The translations under genes and the position numbers were made by a program. The notes below the pieces were generated by a model. That model was not told the DNA's origin. It ran no database searches and worked only from the letters and a program-made list of their open reading frames with translations. Of a stretch of 64,000 nt of DNA, positions 49,083 to 60,762 are shown piece after piece (position 1 is the stretch's first letter; the number at the start of each line of letters is the position of its first letter). This stretch comes from Climacium dendroides (lineage: Eukaryota; Streptophyta; Bryopsida; Hypnales; Climaciaceae), in assembly GCA_950106755.1 (NCBI GenBank), contig OX467082.1, forward strand, positions 18,538,001-18,602,000, in the 5' to 3' direction.

Positions 49083-51370
49083 TTAGTACAAGTGTTGGCC
49101 GCTAAGAGTCAAGCTAATGTTTACTTGCTCGTCTTGCGGATTGTATTCACTTTGCCTTACAGATACCGGAACCTCACTGTGACTGTTGTGACCTTGAGAG
49201 CCTAATACACGCCATAATGTATCCATGCCAGGATCAACTTGATCAATGTTTGCAAAACTACTAGAATCACCTTTTGTATATACACTTCCTACAATGTCTT
49301 GTCTTCTACTAGGAAGATCTGCTCTTCTTTCCACATGAGTCCCTGCATTCAAAGTATTGGAGCCAATTCAAAATAAATTGAAGGTGATTTGTGCACAAAA
49401 CAAGCCTAAGACATAGTATTTGAAAAAATAATAATCGGATAAGGTGTTTGAATAAGATTTGTCTCACCTTGAAAAACCATTGAATTGCTATTTAGCCCAC
49501 TTGGGCCACCATTGCTCCTGGCCGGAACACCCCATTCTCGGGGCTTAAAACTGCCAACATAGCCATTAACTCCTTGAAAGATTTGTCTATCATCCCGAAA
49601 CTGTTGCCTCCTTGTGCCTTGTTGCCAATCATTTACAGTAGGAACATTATCTTCCTCAATGTTGTCCTCACCAAGGTCAATAATGTATTTTTCAATCCTG
49701 TAGTCCCCACCAAAGTATCCTTGCTCCTGTGCTTCCTTTTCATCTTCTCCAAATTGTGTGCTCCGTACAATATTGTCTTCGTCGAACTCGTCTCTTTGCC
49801 CGTCAGGTAGGTTTTCAAACTCATCAGAGTCGTTCTCTGCAAAGCTTGGTTGTCTTTCGGCCACCTGTCTAGCAGTCTCCATGCGGTCCCTTTCTAGAAT
49901 TGCCGTTGCTTCTTCAGTTGCCTTAATTTCTGCAGCTCGGTTGACTTCATCCCGAGCTATTTTCTGAGCCTTCACCAGTTTCTCTTATGCCCTCCGCTCC
50001 AACAGCTTCTCTAACTCCTCCTCTTGCCTAATTCGCATAAATTCTTGTGCAATTGGATTGGTGACTTGCGAATCTGGAGTGGTCATAAGAATTAGCAAAT
50101 TTTGTTCGGCAAGTAGCTCATTCTTCCGAAGAGCAGCATCAGCTAAAATTTTCGTAGTTGCTTCTTGAACATGTTGGGCTCTTCTCTCAACTTTTTCATT
50201 TTTTTGAATCAACTTTGTGGCCTTTGTTCCTAATGGCCGATCTCTTAAAATGGCATTTGGTTCTTCAAAAGCCGAACAAGAGTCAGGAGTACCTCTGTGA
50301 GACTCTCGATCAGAAGGCATGGCCTTTCTTTTAGAAGAGCTAGTATCCTTCATGGTACTCCAACCGTCCGCCCAACGGGGAAAATCACACACCAAAATCC
50401 AACAATGTTCAAAACTGAAGTCTAAATTTTTTGGGTGTTTTGATCTATACAATTCCTTTGCTAAGAGTACAATTTCAGCAGGACTTGTACCAGTAGGCTT
50501 TAATCTTTTAATTGCTATGTGTGCGGCAATGAACTTCCCAACATCGTGTTTGATCTGACCCCACTTAGTTTCTAAAGAACGTAGTGGTCTCTCACCATTA
50601 GGCGCATTTGCATTAAAATGATCACAAATGCGTTGCCAAAATGCATCGTTTCTCTGTTGATTACCTATAATCGGATGCTGGCTCACTGTAAGTACACTCC
50701 GAGTAAGTTGCCGCTCCTCTTCTACCCCGAAATGTTTCCCTTTTGCTGCAGGAGATCCACCACTTCTCCCTCCACCTCCACCTCCTCCACGCTTTGACCT
50801 TGTTCCAGATCCTCGCCCTCATTCATGAATCCCTGGCACTTCAACACTTACAGACTAAAAACTTGAATTTTCAGGTCTCGAATTGTAGTGTTCACCTTTG
50901 GAATAAGGTGAACCCTCTCTGACATCATCTCTGTAGCTACTCTGTAAATTTAGAGAGTTGTCACCACCACGGCCTTGGGCAAGATGATTGAGCCCAATGC
51001 CACTCCGTCCTCTGTTGTCACCACACCCAGGGCCATGCCATCCTCAGTTGTCACCACGCGCAGGGCCGTGCCGTCCTCTGTTGTCACCACGTGTAGGGCC
51101 GTGCCGCCCTCCATTGTCACCGCATTGCACTCTAAATCCTTGGCCTCCTTTGTCACGTTGACGATCTTCTAATCCCCGCTCACTTGTGTCAATACATGGT
51201 CCTCCTCCAACATGCCCATGCCTTACTTCTACAGGCCTACCTTGTGCCTCCGAGGTCTCCCTCTCTCTAAACCCTAATCCCGATACATCATTGTTGCCGA
51301 AAACTGGCAATGTGAACCCAAATTGATCACAATTCTCATCATCACGGTTTACACTCCCACACTGTGCCAT
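49083..51370 (-). pseudogene. Harbinger ORF1 (Myb/SANT-like) with stops, two exons
   Basis: The likely partner of the transposase at 59464-60762; such proteins bind transposon ends. One frame runs from ATG 51370 to a GT...AG intron (49467-49343) and ends at 49083 after an in-phase exon. The N-terminus has an 11-residue repeat of the GDNRGRHGPAR type. The middle has a Myb/trihelix-like domain (FWQRICDHFN, SLETKWGQIKHDV, FSFEHCWILVCDFPRWADGW) and a Lys/Glu-rich coiled coil. The C-terminus is acidic. Four in-frame stops occur: 51044-51046, two around 50820-50860, and 49985-49987. The gene sits exactly between the two inverted hairpin arrays. Confidence 0.8.
50965..51125 (-). repeat. 33-bp coding minisatellite in ORF1
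   Basis: A 33-bp unit containing GTTGTCACCACGCGCAGGGC (plus strand) repeats about four to five times, encoding an 11-residue Gly/Asp/Arg-rich repeat. Confidence 0.8.
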
Positions 51371-51694
51371 TCCATCCACAAGCCGACAAAAGCAAGGAGC
51401 GATCACACACAACAAAAATGTATTCAAGAAGAAAAAATATACTCATACGAAAACTACACCGAAGCGAGCAAAGAAGACCTAAACGACAAACAAAACATAC
51501 TACAAGTACTCGGCATGTCAAAGTATTTACAACTATAAAAAGAACTTAAACGAAATCCACCCCCCCCCAAAAAAAAAAAAAAATTCAAAATACCCTAACC
51601 ATCCAAAAAAAATATATCAATAGAAAACTAAACAATGTTCAAATTTGAAAAATGAATTATGAAACTTAAATTTCAAAACAAAACAAAAATGTGA

Positions 51695-52336
51695 TTAGAA
51701 AGTGCTTGAGATACATTTGAACCACAACTGAAGTACACTTATAAAATTGCAATTGTCTTCAAACTCCAATTTTTCTAGGAAAAATTCAAGATTTTTATTT
51801 CGAAGAAAAACTAACAAATGCTCAAAGTGTGCTTTAGGTGCGCTTGATGTACACCTCAAGCACACTTTATTTTTGTAAATTCTTTTAAAAAGTAAAAATA
51901 AATAAAAGTCAAATTTAAGTAAATTCTTCAAGTGTGCTTGAGGTGTACTTGAGGTTGACCTCAAGCACACCTCAAGCACACTATATTTTTGTAAAATTTA
52001 TTAAAAATTAAAAATAAATAAAAGTCAAATTTAAGTAAATTCTTAAAGTGTGCTTGAGGTAGACCTCAAGCACACCTCAAGCACACTTTATTTTCCAAAA
52101 AATCTTAAAAGAAATCAAAGATTTTAAAGTCAAATTTAAAGAAATTCTCAAATTGTGCTTGAGGTGAACTTGAGGTCTACCTCAAGCACACCTCAAGCAC
52201 ATTATATTCTTTTAAAAAAATTTAAAATAAATAAAATTCAAATTTAAGTAAATTCTTAAAGTGTGCTTAAGGTGTGCTTGAGGTCTACCTCAAGCACACC
52301 TCAAGCACACTTTATTTTCCTACAACTCCAAGAATA

Positions 52337-52385
<49 letters not shown>

Positions 52386-53460
52386 ATAAAAAACTCAAAG
52401 CACACTTCAAGCACACCTCAAGCACACTAAATTTTTTGTTAAAATTTTTTTAAAATAAAAAATAAATAAAAGTCAAATTTGAGTAATTCTTAAAGTGTGC
52501 TTGAGGTGTGTTGAAGGTAGACCTGAAGTACACCTCAAGCACACTTTATTTTCCAATAAATTTTTTAAAAAATCAATGATTTTAAAGTCAAATTTTAAAA
52601 AATTCTCAAATTGTGCTTGAGGTGTGTTTGAGGTAGACCTCAAGCACACCTCAAGCACACTATGTTTTTGTAAAAAAATTAAAAATTAAAAATAAATAGA
52701 ATTCAAATTTAAGTAAATTCTTAAAGTGTGCTTGAGGTGTGCTTGAGGTCTACCTCAAGCACACTTGATTTTCCTAATATTCCAAGAGTAAAATTTTTAA
52801 AAAAAATAAAAAATCTCAAAGTGTACTCGAAGTGTGCTTGAGGTCTACCTCAAGCACACCTCAAGCGCACTATATTTTTGTAAAAAATTTTAAAAATTTA
52901 AAATAAATAAAAGTTAAATTTAAGTAAATTCTTAAAGTGTGCTTGAGGTGTGCTTGAGGTAGACCTCATGCATACCTCAAGCACACTTTATTTTCCATTA
53001 AATTTTAAAAAAATCAATGATTTTAAAGTCAAATTTAAAAAAATTCTTAAAGTGTGCTTGAGGTGTGCTTGAGGTAGACCTCAAGCACACCTCAAGCACA
53101 CTTTATTTTTCTTTGATTCCAAGAAAAATTCAATAAAGAAAATTGAAAAAAATAAAAAAATAAAAAAATAGTGCTTGAGGTGTGCTAGAAGGTCTACCTC
53201 AAGCACACCTAAAGCACACTATGTTTTCGTAAAATTCAAATAAAATTAATAACAAATAAAAGTCAAATTTAAAGAAATTTTCAACTTGTGCTTGAGGTCT
53301 ACCTCAAGCACACGTCAAGCGCACCTTAAGCGTACTTTATTTTTTTTAAATTTTAAAAAATTACAAAAATATTCAATGTCAATTATTTAAAAGTTTCTTC
53401 AAAGTTTGCTTGAGGTGTATTTGAGGTCTACCTGAAGCACATGTGAAGTTCACCGTATTT
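51695..53460 (-). repeat. Palindromic hairpin array B (inverted relative to array A)
   Basis: About fifteen units with a period near 110-115 bp. The core is the same CTTGAGGTGTGCTTGAGGT palindrome. The spacers here read CACTTTATTTTCC...AAAGTCAAATTTAA...AAATTCTTAAAG, which is the reverse complement of the array A spacers. The two arrays therefore form a large inverted pair around the ORF1 gene. A 43-base A run interrupts the array at 52342-52384. Confidence 0.92.
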
Positions 53461-53816
53461 TCCTAAAGTTTAAAAATGGCAGTTTTTGAGCATTTTTTAA
53501 TGAAAATATAGTCAAGGAGCTTTAGAGGTTAATTTGACACATTTCATTATTCATATTTATTGAGAGTAGTTAAATCCATCTCTTATTTTTCTTTGGTACT
53601 TTTTATTGTTAACATATTTCTTGGACACATTCATTTACTTTATTTTAATATAATTTTTTATATTAATATTTGGCTAGAATAGTTAATTCATTTTTTTTCT
53701 TTATTAAATCATCTTTTTTACTTTAGATAGTTGATTTCTTTTTGGACTTTTACTTTGACATAATATTTTACTTTAATTCAACAGACTCTTTTATTTTTTG
53801 ACATTGATTTAAAGCC

Positions 53817-53825
53817 TATATAAAG
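53817..53825 (+). promoter_or_regulatory. TATA box candidate for the dioxygenase gene
   Basis: TATATAAAG lies about 180 bases before the ATG at 54003, just downstream of array B. Position and sequence fit a plant TATA box; there is no transcript evidence. Confidence 0.4.
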
Positions 53826-54002
53826 AAAAGAGTGTAATAGTTTTGTTATTCATATTCATTCTGCATAACTTCTGAAGTTTTATTTTCTCAAGAATTGATA
53901 TGTGAAAGAAAGTTCATATTCTAATTTCCTTTATTTCACTTCTATAGTTTATTTGCCTATACACTTTATTTTATTTTTTATAATTTCCTATTTTTTGTTG
54001 TA

Positions 54003-55586
54003 ATGGGGGATCTAATTCCAAAGAAATCTGTATCAGAGGTCAAAAGTGTAAGATATTTAGAGGATAGAAATATTTTGGAGCTTGACTATGGAGAAGAAAA
54101 AGCAAAGGGTTGTGTGTTTCGCAATCATAGACGAAGACAGTCATGGTCAAAGTTGTTTGTAGTACCATGTGCTTACACTTTAAAAATTGATTATTTTAAG
54201 GATATTTTTGACTTAAAGCCTACAAAACATGTGGCTCCTAGCCCACATAAAAACTATTATAGGACTCATTGTCACAAAATATGTGAATCTTGTTTGAAAG
54301 CATTTTCCAACATTCAGATAGCTTGTACAAAATGTGTGGTCCCAAAAGAGTTTGAAGTGGAGCAATATTGCAGGAGGGAAATGAACCTGTGCATTTGTGG
54401 TGTAGTTCCCATCAAAGATTTAGAAGAATTTCATGTCATTGTTGATAAATCTTCAGAGTATATTATAAACGAAAAACATAATAAGCAATATATCATAAAA
54501 TGTAAAATAGAAGATAATGAGGTTGCAAGTGCAATATTGCAAAGCTTTGGAATCAACACCAAGATTGATATTCATATATGTTTAAGTACATTATCAACAA
54601 AATGTAAAGTTTTTGATAGCAGTATACAAAAGAGAAAAAAAAAAAAAAAAAAAAAAAATCAAAATGAATTAGAAGATCCTTTTTGGATTCATTCTAACTA
54701 TGTTGATACTTGGGAAGAGAATTATTCACAAGAAAAGATAATAAGTACCACAGAAGAACCTTTATTGGTTCTAGATGGAAGATTGATCATGGAGAATAAA
54801 ATATTTCATCACAGCCATTTAAGTAATGACTATATTTTATTTTTTTATATGCCTAGGTTATTAAAAAGTCCAATTTATAGAAGTACATTGGTGTTAGTAA
54901 ACACCTATTATGAAAACTGTCCTTACAGAGGAAAAACTGGCAAAGATGAAAAAAGAGGGAACTATACTTCAATTAGTCATAGATATGGTTCTCATGGTGG
55001 ACCTCATGTTCGTGGTAATGTGATTCAATATCATATGACAAATGAATCACATTCAAAAGAATATTCATGGAAGGCCCAAGGTGATTTGATAGCAAGTAAC
55101 ATATGGAAGCATATAGATAAATTTGGAGATTCCATCAAGCAATTCTTTTCAAATCAATTTGTGGAGTTGAAATGCATTGCTATTGGAGAAGACAACTATC
55201 CAACCAATGTACATTCTATGCACATATCGAAGAATTCTATGATTAAACCACATCTTGATGCAAATGACAAAGAAGCATCTATCATAACATGGTTTCACCA
55301 GGGTGATATAAAAGGAGGGGATTTTGATGTTCACCAATTGTGGTACAAGCTTTCAACATCAAATGGTTCAGGATTGTTTATCAAATCTGAAAATTTAGTC
55401 CATGGAACCTTGAAGTTCAATGTCTCTGGAGTACAATTGCACTCAAATTTCAAATTAGGTGTAGCGTTGGTCAATAAGAAAGGAATATGCACTAGATTAG
55501 TCAATCAGAAAATAGAAGGCCAACCATTGACATTTTCCAAAGATTATTGGTCTTCTATAACTTCAGAATACGATGCAAATTTCTAA
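54003..55586 (+). CDS. 2OG-Fe(II) dioxygenase-like protein, TET/JBP-like, transposon-borne
   Basis: A single uninterrupted 527-codon frame. The C-terminal third has the double-stranded beta-helix signature of 2-oxoglutarate/iron dioxygenases. Iron ligands are H417 and D419 (PHLDAND) and H467 (LVHGT), with GGDF between them and a basic residue in FKLGVALV or at R498 as candidates for 2OG binding. The HxD...GG...H layout resembles the TET/JBP group that oxidises methylated or ordinary pyrimidines in nucleic acid. An AlkB- or prolyl-hydroxylase-like role is an alternative. The N-terminus has a Cys cluster (C90, C94, C97, C108, C111, C123, C130, C132) that may bind zinc. A Lys-rich stretch near residues 210-220 comes from 24 consecutive A. 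The ATG at 54003 is the first in frame. The gene lies between array B and the transposase. The fold call is strong; the substrate is unknown. Confidence 0.8.
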   Translation: MGDLIPKKSVSEVKSVRYLEDRNILELDYGEEKAKGCVFRNHRRRQSWSKLFVVPCAYTLKIDYFKDIFDLKPTKHVAPSPHKNYYRTHCHKICESCLKAFSNIQIACTKCVVPKEFEVEQYCRREMNLCICGVVPIKDLEEFHVIVDKSSEYIINEKHNKQYIIKCKIEDNEVASAILQSFGINTKIDIHICLSTLSTKCKVFDSSIQKRKKKKKKKNQNELEDPFWIHSNYVDTWEENYSQEKIISTTEEPLLVLDGRLIMENKIFHHSHLSNDYILFFYMPRLLKSPIYRSTLVLVNTYYENCPYRGKTGKDEKRGNYTSISHRYGSHGGPHVRGNVIQYHMTNESHSKEYSWKAQGDLIASNIWKHIDKFGDSIKQFFSNQFVELKCIAIGEDNYPTNVHSMHISKNSMIKPHLDANDKEASIITWFHQGDIKGGDFDVHQLWYKLSTSNGSGLFIKSENLVHGTLKFNVSGVQLHSNFKLGVALVNKKGICTRLVNQKIEGQPLTFSKDYWSSITSEYDANF

Positions 55587-58500
55587 ATAATTTGTAAGTG
55601 CATTTGATATTATTTATATAAATTTGTATTTACAACTTGTAATTGAATTATTTATTTATGTGTGTCTACATAATCAATTTGTATTTTTGTGTACATTATT
55701 TATTGTATTTCGTCTACATTATAAACTTTCATTGGTTCCAATATTGAGAATGATCTCAAAGTTATGGAACATTTAATTTGAGATGCAATCACAACATTGT
55801 AATATTTCTTTTTAAGAATTCGTTTTTAAAGAATTCATTGTAATCAATATTTACATTTTTGTAGTCAAAAAGTTATGAAGGAAAACTTTCATATTTAGAA
55901 AAGTCTCACCATTGGAAGTAGTGTGTTCTAATTCCATCTTAGAGCCATTAACCTAAAGGACCAAACTGTTGTTTTGGGCATTATAATTTTTTTGGGCACG
56001 TACCTATGAGTGGAGATTTGGTTTATTTTGGCCCAAATAGTAATCAAAGGTGTAGACAAGGAGTATCTTTCAGTGTGTCTAATTTCAAAACATTTGGAAA
56101 TACAAGTCAAAAGTTATTAAGCAATATATTGTTTGCATGTCAACTAGGGCAGTTCTAAGAAAATCACTTTTTTCAAAAGTTAAAATTTGAAATTGGTTCA
56201 TTATATTTATGTATGTATAGAAAGCTTTGAATCATTCCATTTCAATAAGTGAGTCAAAAGTTATGAGAGTTTTTAGTTTGCTGTCAGTTTTGGACTTTCT
56301 ACTCTAAAACTAACTTCGAAGTCCTATATTTAATTCAATTTTCAATATTTACTCTAAAATGTGCTTGAGAATGTAGATTGTTTATTTCAACATTTCAACC
56401 ATTGGAATTGGTGTTTTTCAATTTTATAAATAAATTATTAATAATTTCGTATTTTGCATCATTTCCTACTTCATTCTACTTACTCATTTTTTCTATATGT
56501 TAAACAATTCCAAATGATTTGAAAATTTTTAAGCATGTAGAGAACTTGTTATAATCAAAGAAAGTCAAAAGTTACAATCATTTTATATTATTTTTCATGC
56601 AAATTTGACCTACAGAACTTTAGCTGCCCAGAATTTAAGCAAGGTCAAAAAATGGCACTTTTACAGGTTTCAACACTTTGATCTTGCAATCCACACGATG
56701 GATTCTTTTGAAATTTTTTTCATGTCTTTTTAAACTACTATACTACAAGATCCTACGATTAAATGCATTCAAAAATGTTTTTTTCCAAAATTTTCATATT
56801 TGTACTAAAAATGGAAGTTATGGAATGTTTTTAATGACAACATAGTCAAAGAACTTTAGGGGTTAATGATTCAATTTTTTCTTCTATCATGTATCTTTTT
56901 ACGCTTAACATTTTATTAAAGAATTTAAAGAATATTTTTTCACATGCTTCTTCTGAATTTTGGAATTAGTTGGAGAGATTAAAGTTATAATGCAAAGTTT
57001 GTAAATGAACTAGTGGACAGAGATTAGTTTATTGGCAATACAAATTTTTTTGGCAACTCCTGAGTGGTTTGCAGTAACTAAATTAATGTTTGTAAGATAT
57101 GCAAAGAATTCAAATCCCCATTGTTGTTCTGGTTTTTGAGTTCTGCAATTAGAAACAAATATTTTTTTTGAAAAAGGAAAAATTAGAAATTAGTTTTTCA
57201 TTTGAATGTATATAAATGGAAAATTTTAAATAATTCCATTTTAATCAATGAGATGGAAGTTATCCATAGTTTGTAGGCAATTATGGATTCAATGCTTTAT
57301 ATTATACTTTGAAGTTGTTTATTTAATTTCATTTTGAATATTTAAAGAAAAATATCACCAGATGTAGTTTTTTTATTATAATGTTGGAACCATAGGTATA
57401 GTTACTTTTAATTTTAAAATTGAATTTTTAACAATTCAATATATTGAATCATTCTCAATTACAATTTTTTTCACTTGTGTTGAACAATTTCAAATGATTG
57501 AAATTTTACAAGCATGTAGACAACTTGTCTTGAAGAATGAATCTAATGAAGCACCATTAGGATCTATGAGTTTTAGTAGAAATGTGAGTTTGAGAAGTAC
57601 GCTCACTTGTTTTTGGTATTGCCTCTGATAATGTTTTTTCACCCTTTAGGGCCTAAGGAGCCCCAAGCAATCTCTTGAATTTCTTTGTAATCAAATTTTC
57701 ATATTAAAATTTTATAATTTAGTTTAATTTAGTTTAATTTATTATTTTTTCACAAACAACCATTCATGTCTTCTATCAGATCTGAAATTTTTATATTTTT
57801 TGGGAAAAAAAATGAAATTCACAAGAGTTTCTAGAGTTTCAATCTTTGAAAAATCATAGTAATTACAAAAATGTTCACTTTACCATGAAAATTTAACAGA
57901 AAATAGAATAAATTATATTGATTACTATGGTGAAGTTGGCATGCTCTCTTTAGTTCTACACAAATAAATTTGATAGAAAAACATGTTCCACAATGCATTT
58001 TGAACTCTAGAAATCCCAACTTCAAATTGCCATAGTCAAATTATTATTGCTCCAAATTTGATAGCCAATGGCTCATTGAAAGCGAAATTTTTGTGCCCTC
58101 ACATCTTGTTCACACCTCATAGGCAATTGAGGCTAGGAAAGTGTTCTCATTTCCAAAATTCAGTTTAAAATGACCAAATTTTGGCATGCTACTAGGCCCT
58201 AAAGGGTTAATGAAAATGCTAAATTCTTACAATCAACATGGAGGATTTTAAAACAAAATTGTCTCCATTCCTTGAAACTAGCTTGCTACAAGATTGTATA
58301 GTTGCATGTGTCCAAAAATGTATTTTTCTTCATATTTAGTACTTATATTAGAAATGACAAATTTGGATTGTTTTTGGTGAAAAAATAACCAAGACACTTC
58401 ATAAGTTCAAAACATGTGAAGTCCTATAAACTAGCTTGCCACAATCTTAACCCTTAAAGGACATTGCAAGCCCAACAGGCATATCAAAAGTCAAATCTTG

Positions 58501-59463
58501 AATTTTTCACATAGTTATTGATTTTAAATGTTTTCAAACTTATCTAAGAAAATGAAGTTCAGAAAATCTACTTTTTGTTCCATTTTAAAAATTCATTAAT
58601 TTTAAAATCATAAATTTTGTGGCACTTTGAATATAACATCTTCAAAGCTCAAAATGCATAGCTTTTGAAGTTTTTCTATCAAATTTATCTTGGTGTGATC
58701 TCTAGGAGCATATCAATTACATCATGATGTTTGTCACTAGTATTTACATTTTTCTTGAAATTTTAATACTATTTTAAGCATTTTGTAATTATGATGATTT
58801 TTTCATAGAAGCTTCTTTAATCAATTGTAGTAATTCAATTTTGTGTTTTTAATTATGAAAAAATTAAACAAAATTTTAGACATCTGTTGTTTCACTTTCA
58901 AGCTATCAATATTTCAAAATATTTGTTTTAATGTAGCAATCTAACAAAGTTTGACCAAGGTAGGCACCAAAATGTCCTTTAAGAGTTAAAGAACACATAT
59001 TCTCCAATTCAATCACACTTATTGTGCATTCTATACAATTTAGTGAATTATTTTATAAATTTTCTCATATTGTATTTTTGAACATTATAAAGAGAAAATT
59101 TCTTCATCCAAAAATTTTCCTTCTAGTATATTTTGTCCATTTCTTGCTACAAACTGTTGATGTCAATTATTCCTTAAAAAATCATGTTGGATTTCATAGC
59201 AAATCAAGAATGAAGCCAATTTAGTATCATTTGCTTTCAACCTACATGTAAATGTTGAAAAATTCACTATTTAATAGCTTTCAATGAAGGCTTGCTTTTC
59301 GATCTCAATGAATTCAACAATATGACATTTTTGTAAGTATGCACTTGATGGCAATGGAAATTACATATAGTATATGCATTTAATCACAAATTACAAAAAA
59401 ATTCCATTGTGATGATGGAAAAAGCATGTGTTGAGCACACATGCACCTCTACTATTATTTAGT
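55587..59463. other. Non-coding AT-rich interior of giant element
   Basis: About 3.9 kb with no gene-like frame. The part at 55740-57550 contains diverged repeats (ATTCCATCTTA, CAAAAGTTAT, ACAAGATCCTACG) also present at 1-1140. The remainder is AT-rich. Confidence 0.45.
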
Positions 59464-60762
59464 TTATAACATATTGGCTCCCTTTAAAGCCCACAAGTGT
59501 TCAATCAAGTCACCTCTCAAATCATAATGACTATCTGCATCTTGTACTTCAACGGTGCCACTAACCAAATCCTCAAATGACAAGTTCCTATCAAAAGACA
59601 AATTATTGTCAAGTAACTCTGTAACTATGTCTTCTAGTCCAGGTTCATCTTGTTCATCTTCCACAATCATATTGTGGAGAATGCAACAAGTGAACATAAT
59701 GTCACTTATGACATCCATACTCCACTGACGACATGGATTGCGTATGATAGCAAACCGAGCTTGCAATACTCCAAAGCATCGCTCCACATCTTTACGAACT
59801 GCCTCTTGTCTTTGTGAAAAATAGCCCCGCTTCTCATCATGGGCCATGTGAATTGTTTGCACAAAACACGACCAAGGAGGGTAAATGCCATCAGCTAATA
59901 AATAGTACCTGTTGTACTCAGTACCATTAACCACAAAGGTCATGTCTCTAGCTGCACTTGTCAACATATTGTGAACAAGTGGTGAACGGTCCAACACATT
60001 TAGGTCATTGTTAGACCCAGGCAAGCCAAAAAAAACATGCCAAATGTGTAAGTCCTCACTAGCTACAGCCTCAAGTATTATAGACTTTTTGCCAGACCGA
60101 TCCCCAAAGTCCCCCTGCCAAGCAACAGGACAGTTCTTCCACTCATAGTGCATGCAATCTAATGATGCAAACATGCCAGGAAAACCACGAGCCTCATTGA
60201 TAGCAAGTTGCTTTTGGAAGTCTTGCAAGGTTGGTTGTCGTAAATGATAATCTTCAAACTCCGCCCTCACTGCAATACAAAAACGCTTCAATGACTCCAT
60301 TGCTGTACTTTCACTGGTTTGGCAATATTCATCAGTTGCATCTGCACATAATCCAAAACACAACATGCGAAGTGCTGCAGTGATTTTCTGGTGAGGAGAC
60401 AACCCTTGTAAGCCAGTTGCATCCACTTTTTGCACAAAGTAACTGTCGTAAGCACAAACCCTATCCATGATATGTAGAAACAAGGAACGGCGCATACGAT
60501 ACCTCCTGCGAAATAAATGAGGTCCATAGACAGGGGTATCAGAAAAGTAATCTCTCATCATCCTTTGGTGCATCTCTTGTCTATCTCTAATAATATTTGG
60601 AGCTCTACCAGGCCGTGAGCCACCAACACGTGCAGGCATGTTTACACCATCCCCATTGGCCCTTTGCATTTGTAGGACCCACTGCAAATTCAATTCATCG
60701 TCCTCATCATCTTCTCTCATAGCCTGTCGAGTAGCCAATAGCCTAGCCCTCCAAGGATGCAT
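59464..60762 (-). CDS. PIF/Harbinger DDE transposase, apparently intact
   Basis: A 432-residue uninterrupted frame of the plant HARBI1/ALP1-like DDE nuclease family, a normal length for it. It would excise and reinsert the giant element, normally with a Myb/SANT-like partner. The N-terminal basic segment and helical region (about residues 60-170, YRMRRSLFLHIMDRV) are followed by the catalytic core: D202 (FASLDCMHYEWKNCP), D253 (LPGSNNDLNVLD) and E327 (VRKDVERCFGVLQARF). The C-terminus is acidic. It starts with ATG at 60762 and ends at TAA, about 0.6 kb inside the right terminal repeat. Related host-domesticated genes exist, but the location inside matched TIRs favours an element gene. Confidence 0.92.
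   Translation of the reverse strand: MHPWRARLLATRQAMREDDEDDELNLQWVLQMQRANGDGVNMPARVGGSRPGRAPNIIRDRQEMHQRMMRDYFSDTPVYGPHLFRRRYRMRRSLFLHIMDRVCAYDSYFVQKVDATGLQGLSPHQKITAALRMLCFGLCADATDEYCQTSESTAMESLKRFCIAVRAEFEDYHLRQPTLQDFQKQLAINEARGFPGMFASLDCMHYEWKNCPVAWQGDFGDRSGKKSIILEAVASEDLHIWHVFFGLPGSNNDLNVLDRSPLVHNMLTSAARDMTFVVNGTEYNRYYLLADGIYPPWSCFVQTIHMAHDEKRGYFSQRQEAVRKDVERCFGVLQARFAIIRNPCRQWSMDVISDIMFTCCILHNMIVEDEQDEPGLEDIVTELLDNNLSFDRNLSFEDLVSGTVEVQDADSHYDLRGDLIEHLWALKGANML

Noticed and set aside
44490..53460. Regularly spaced repeats resembling a CRISPR array
   Set aside because: Units are long palindromes with similar AT-rich spacers, the genome is plant nuclear DNA and no cas genes are present.
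54003..55586. Dioxygenase as an ordinary host gene
   Set aside because: Not fully excluded, but it lies inside matched transposon ends, lacks introns and borders the hairpin array, so a cargo gene is the simpler reading.
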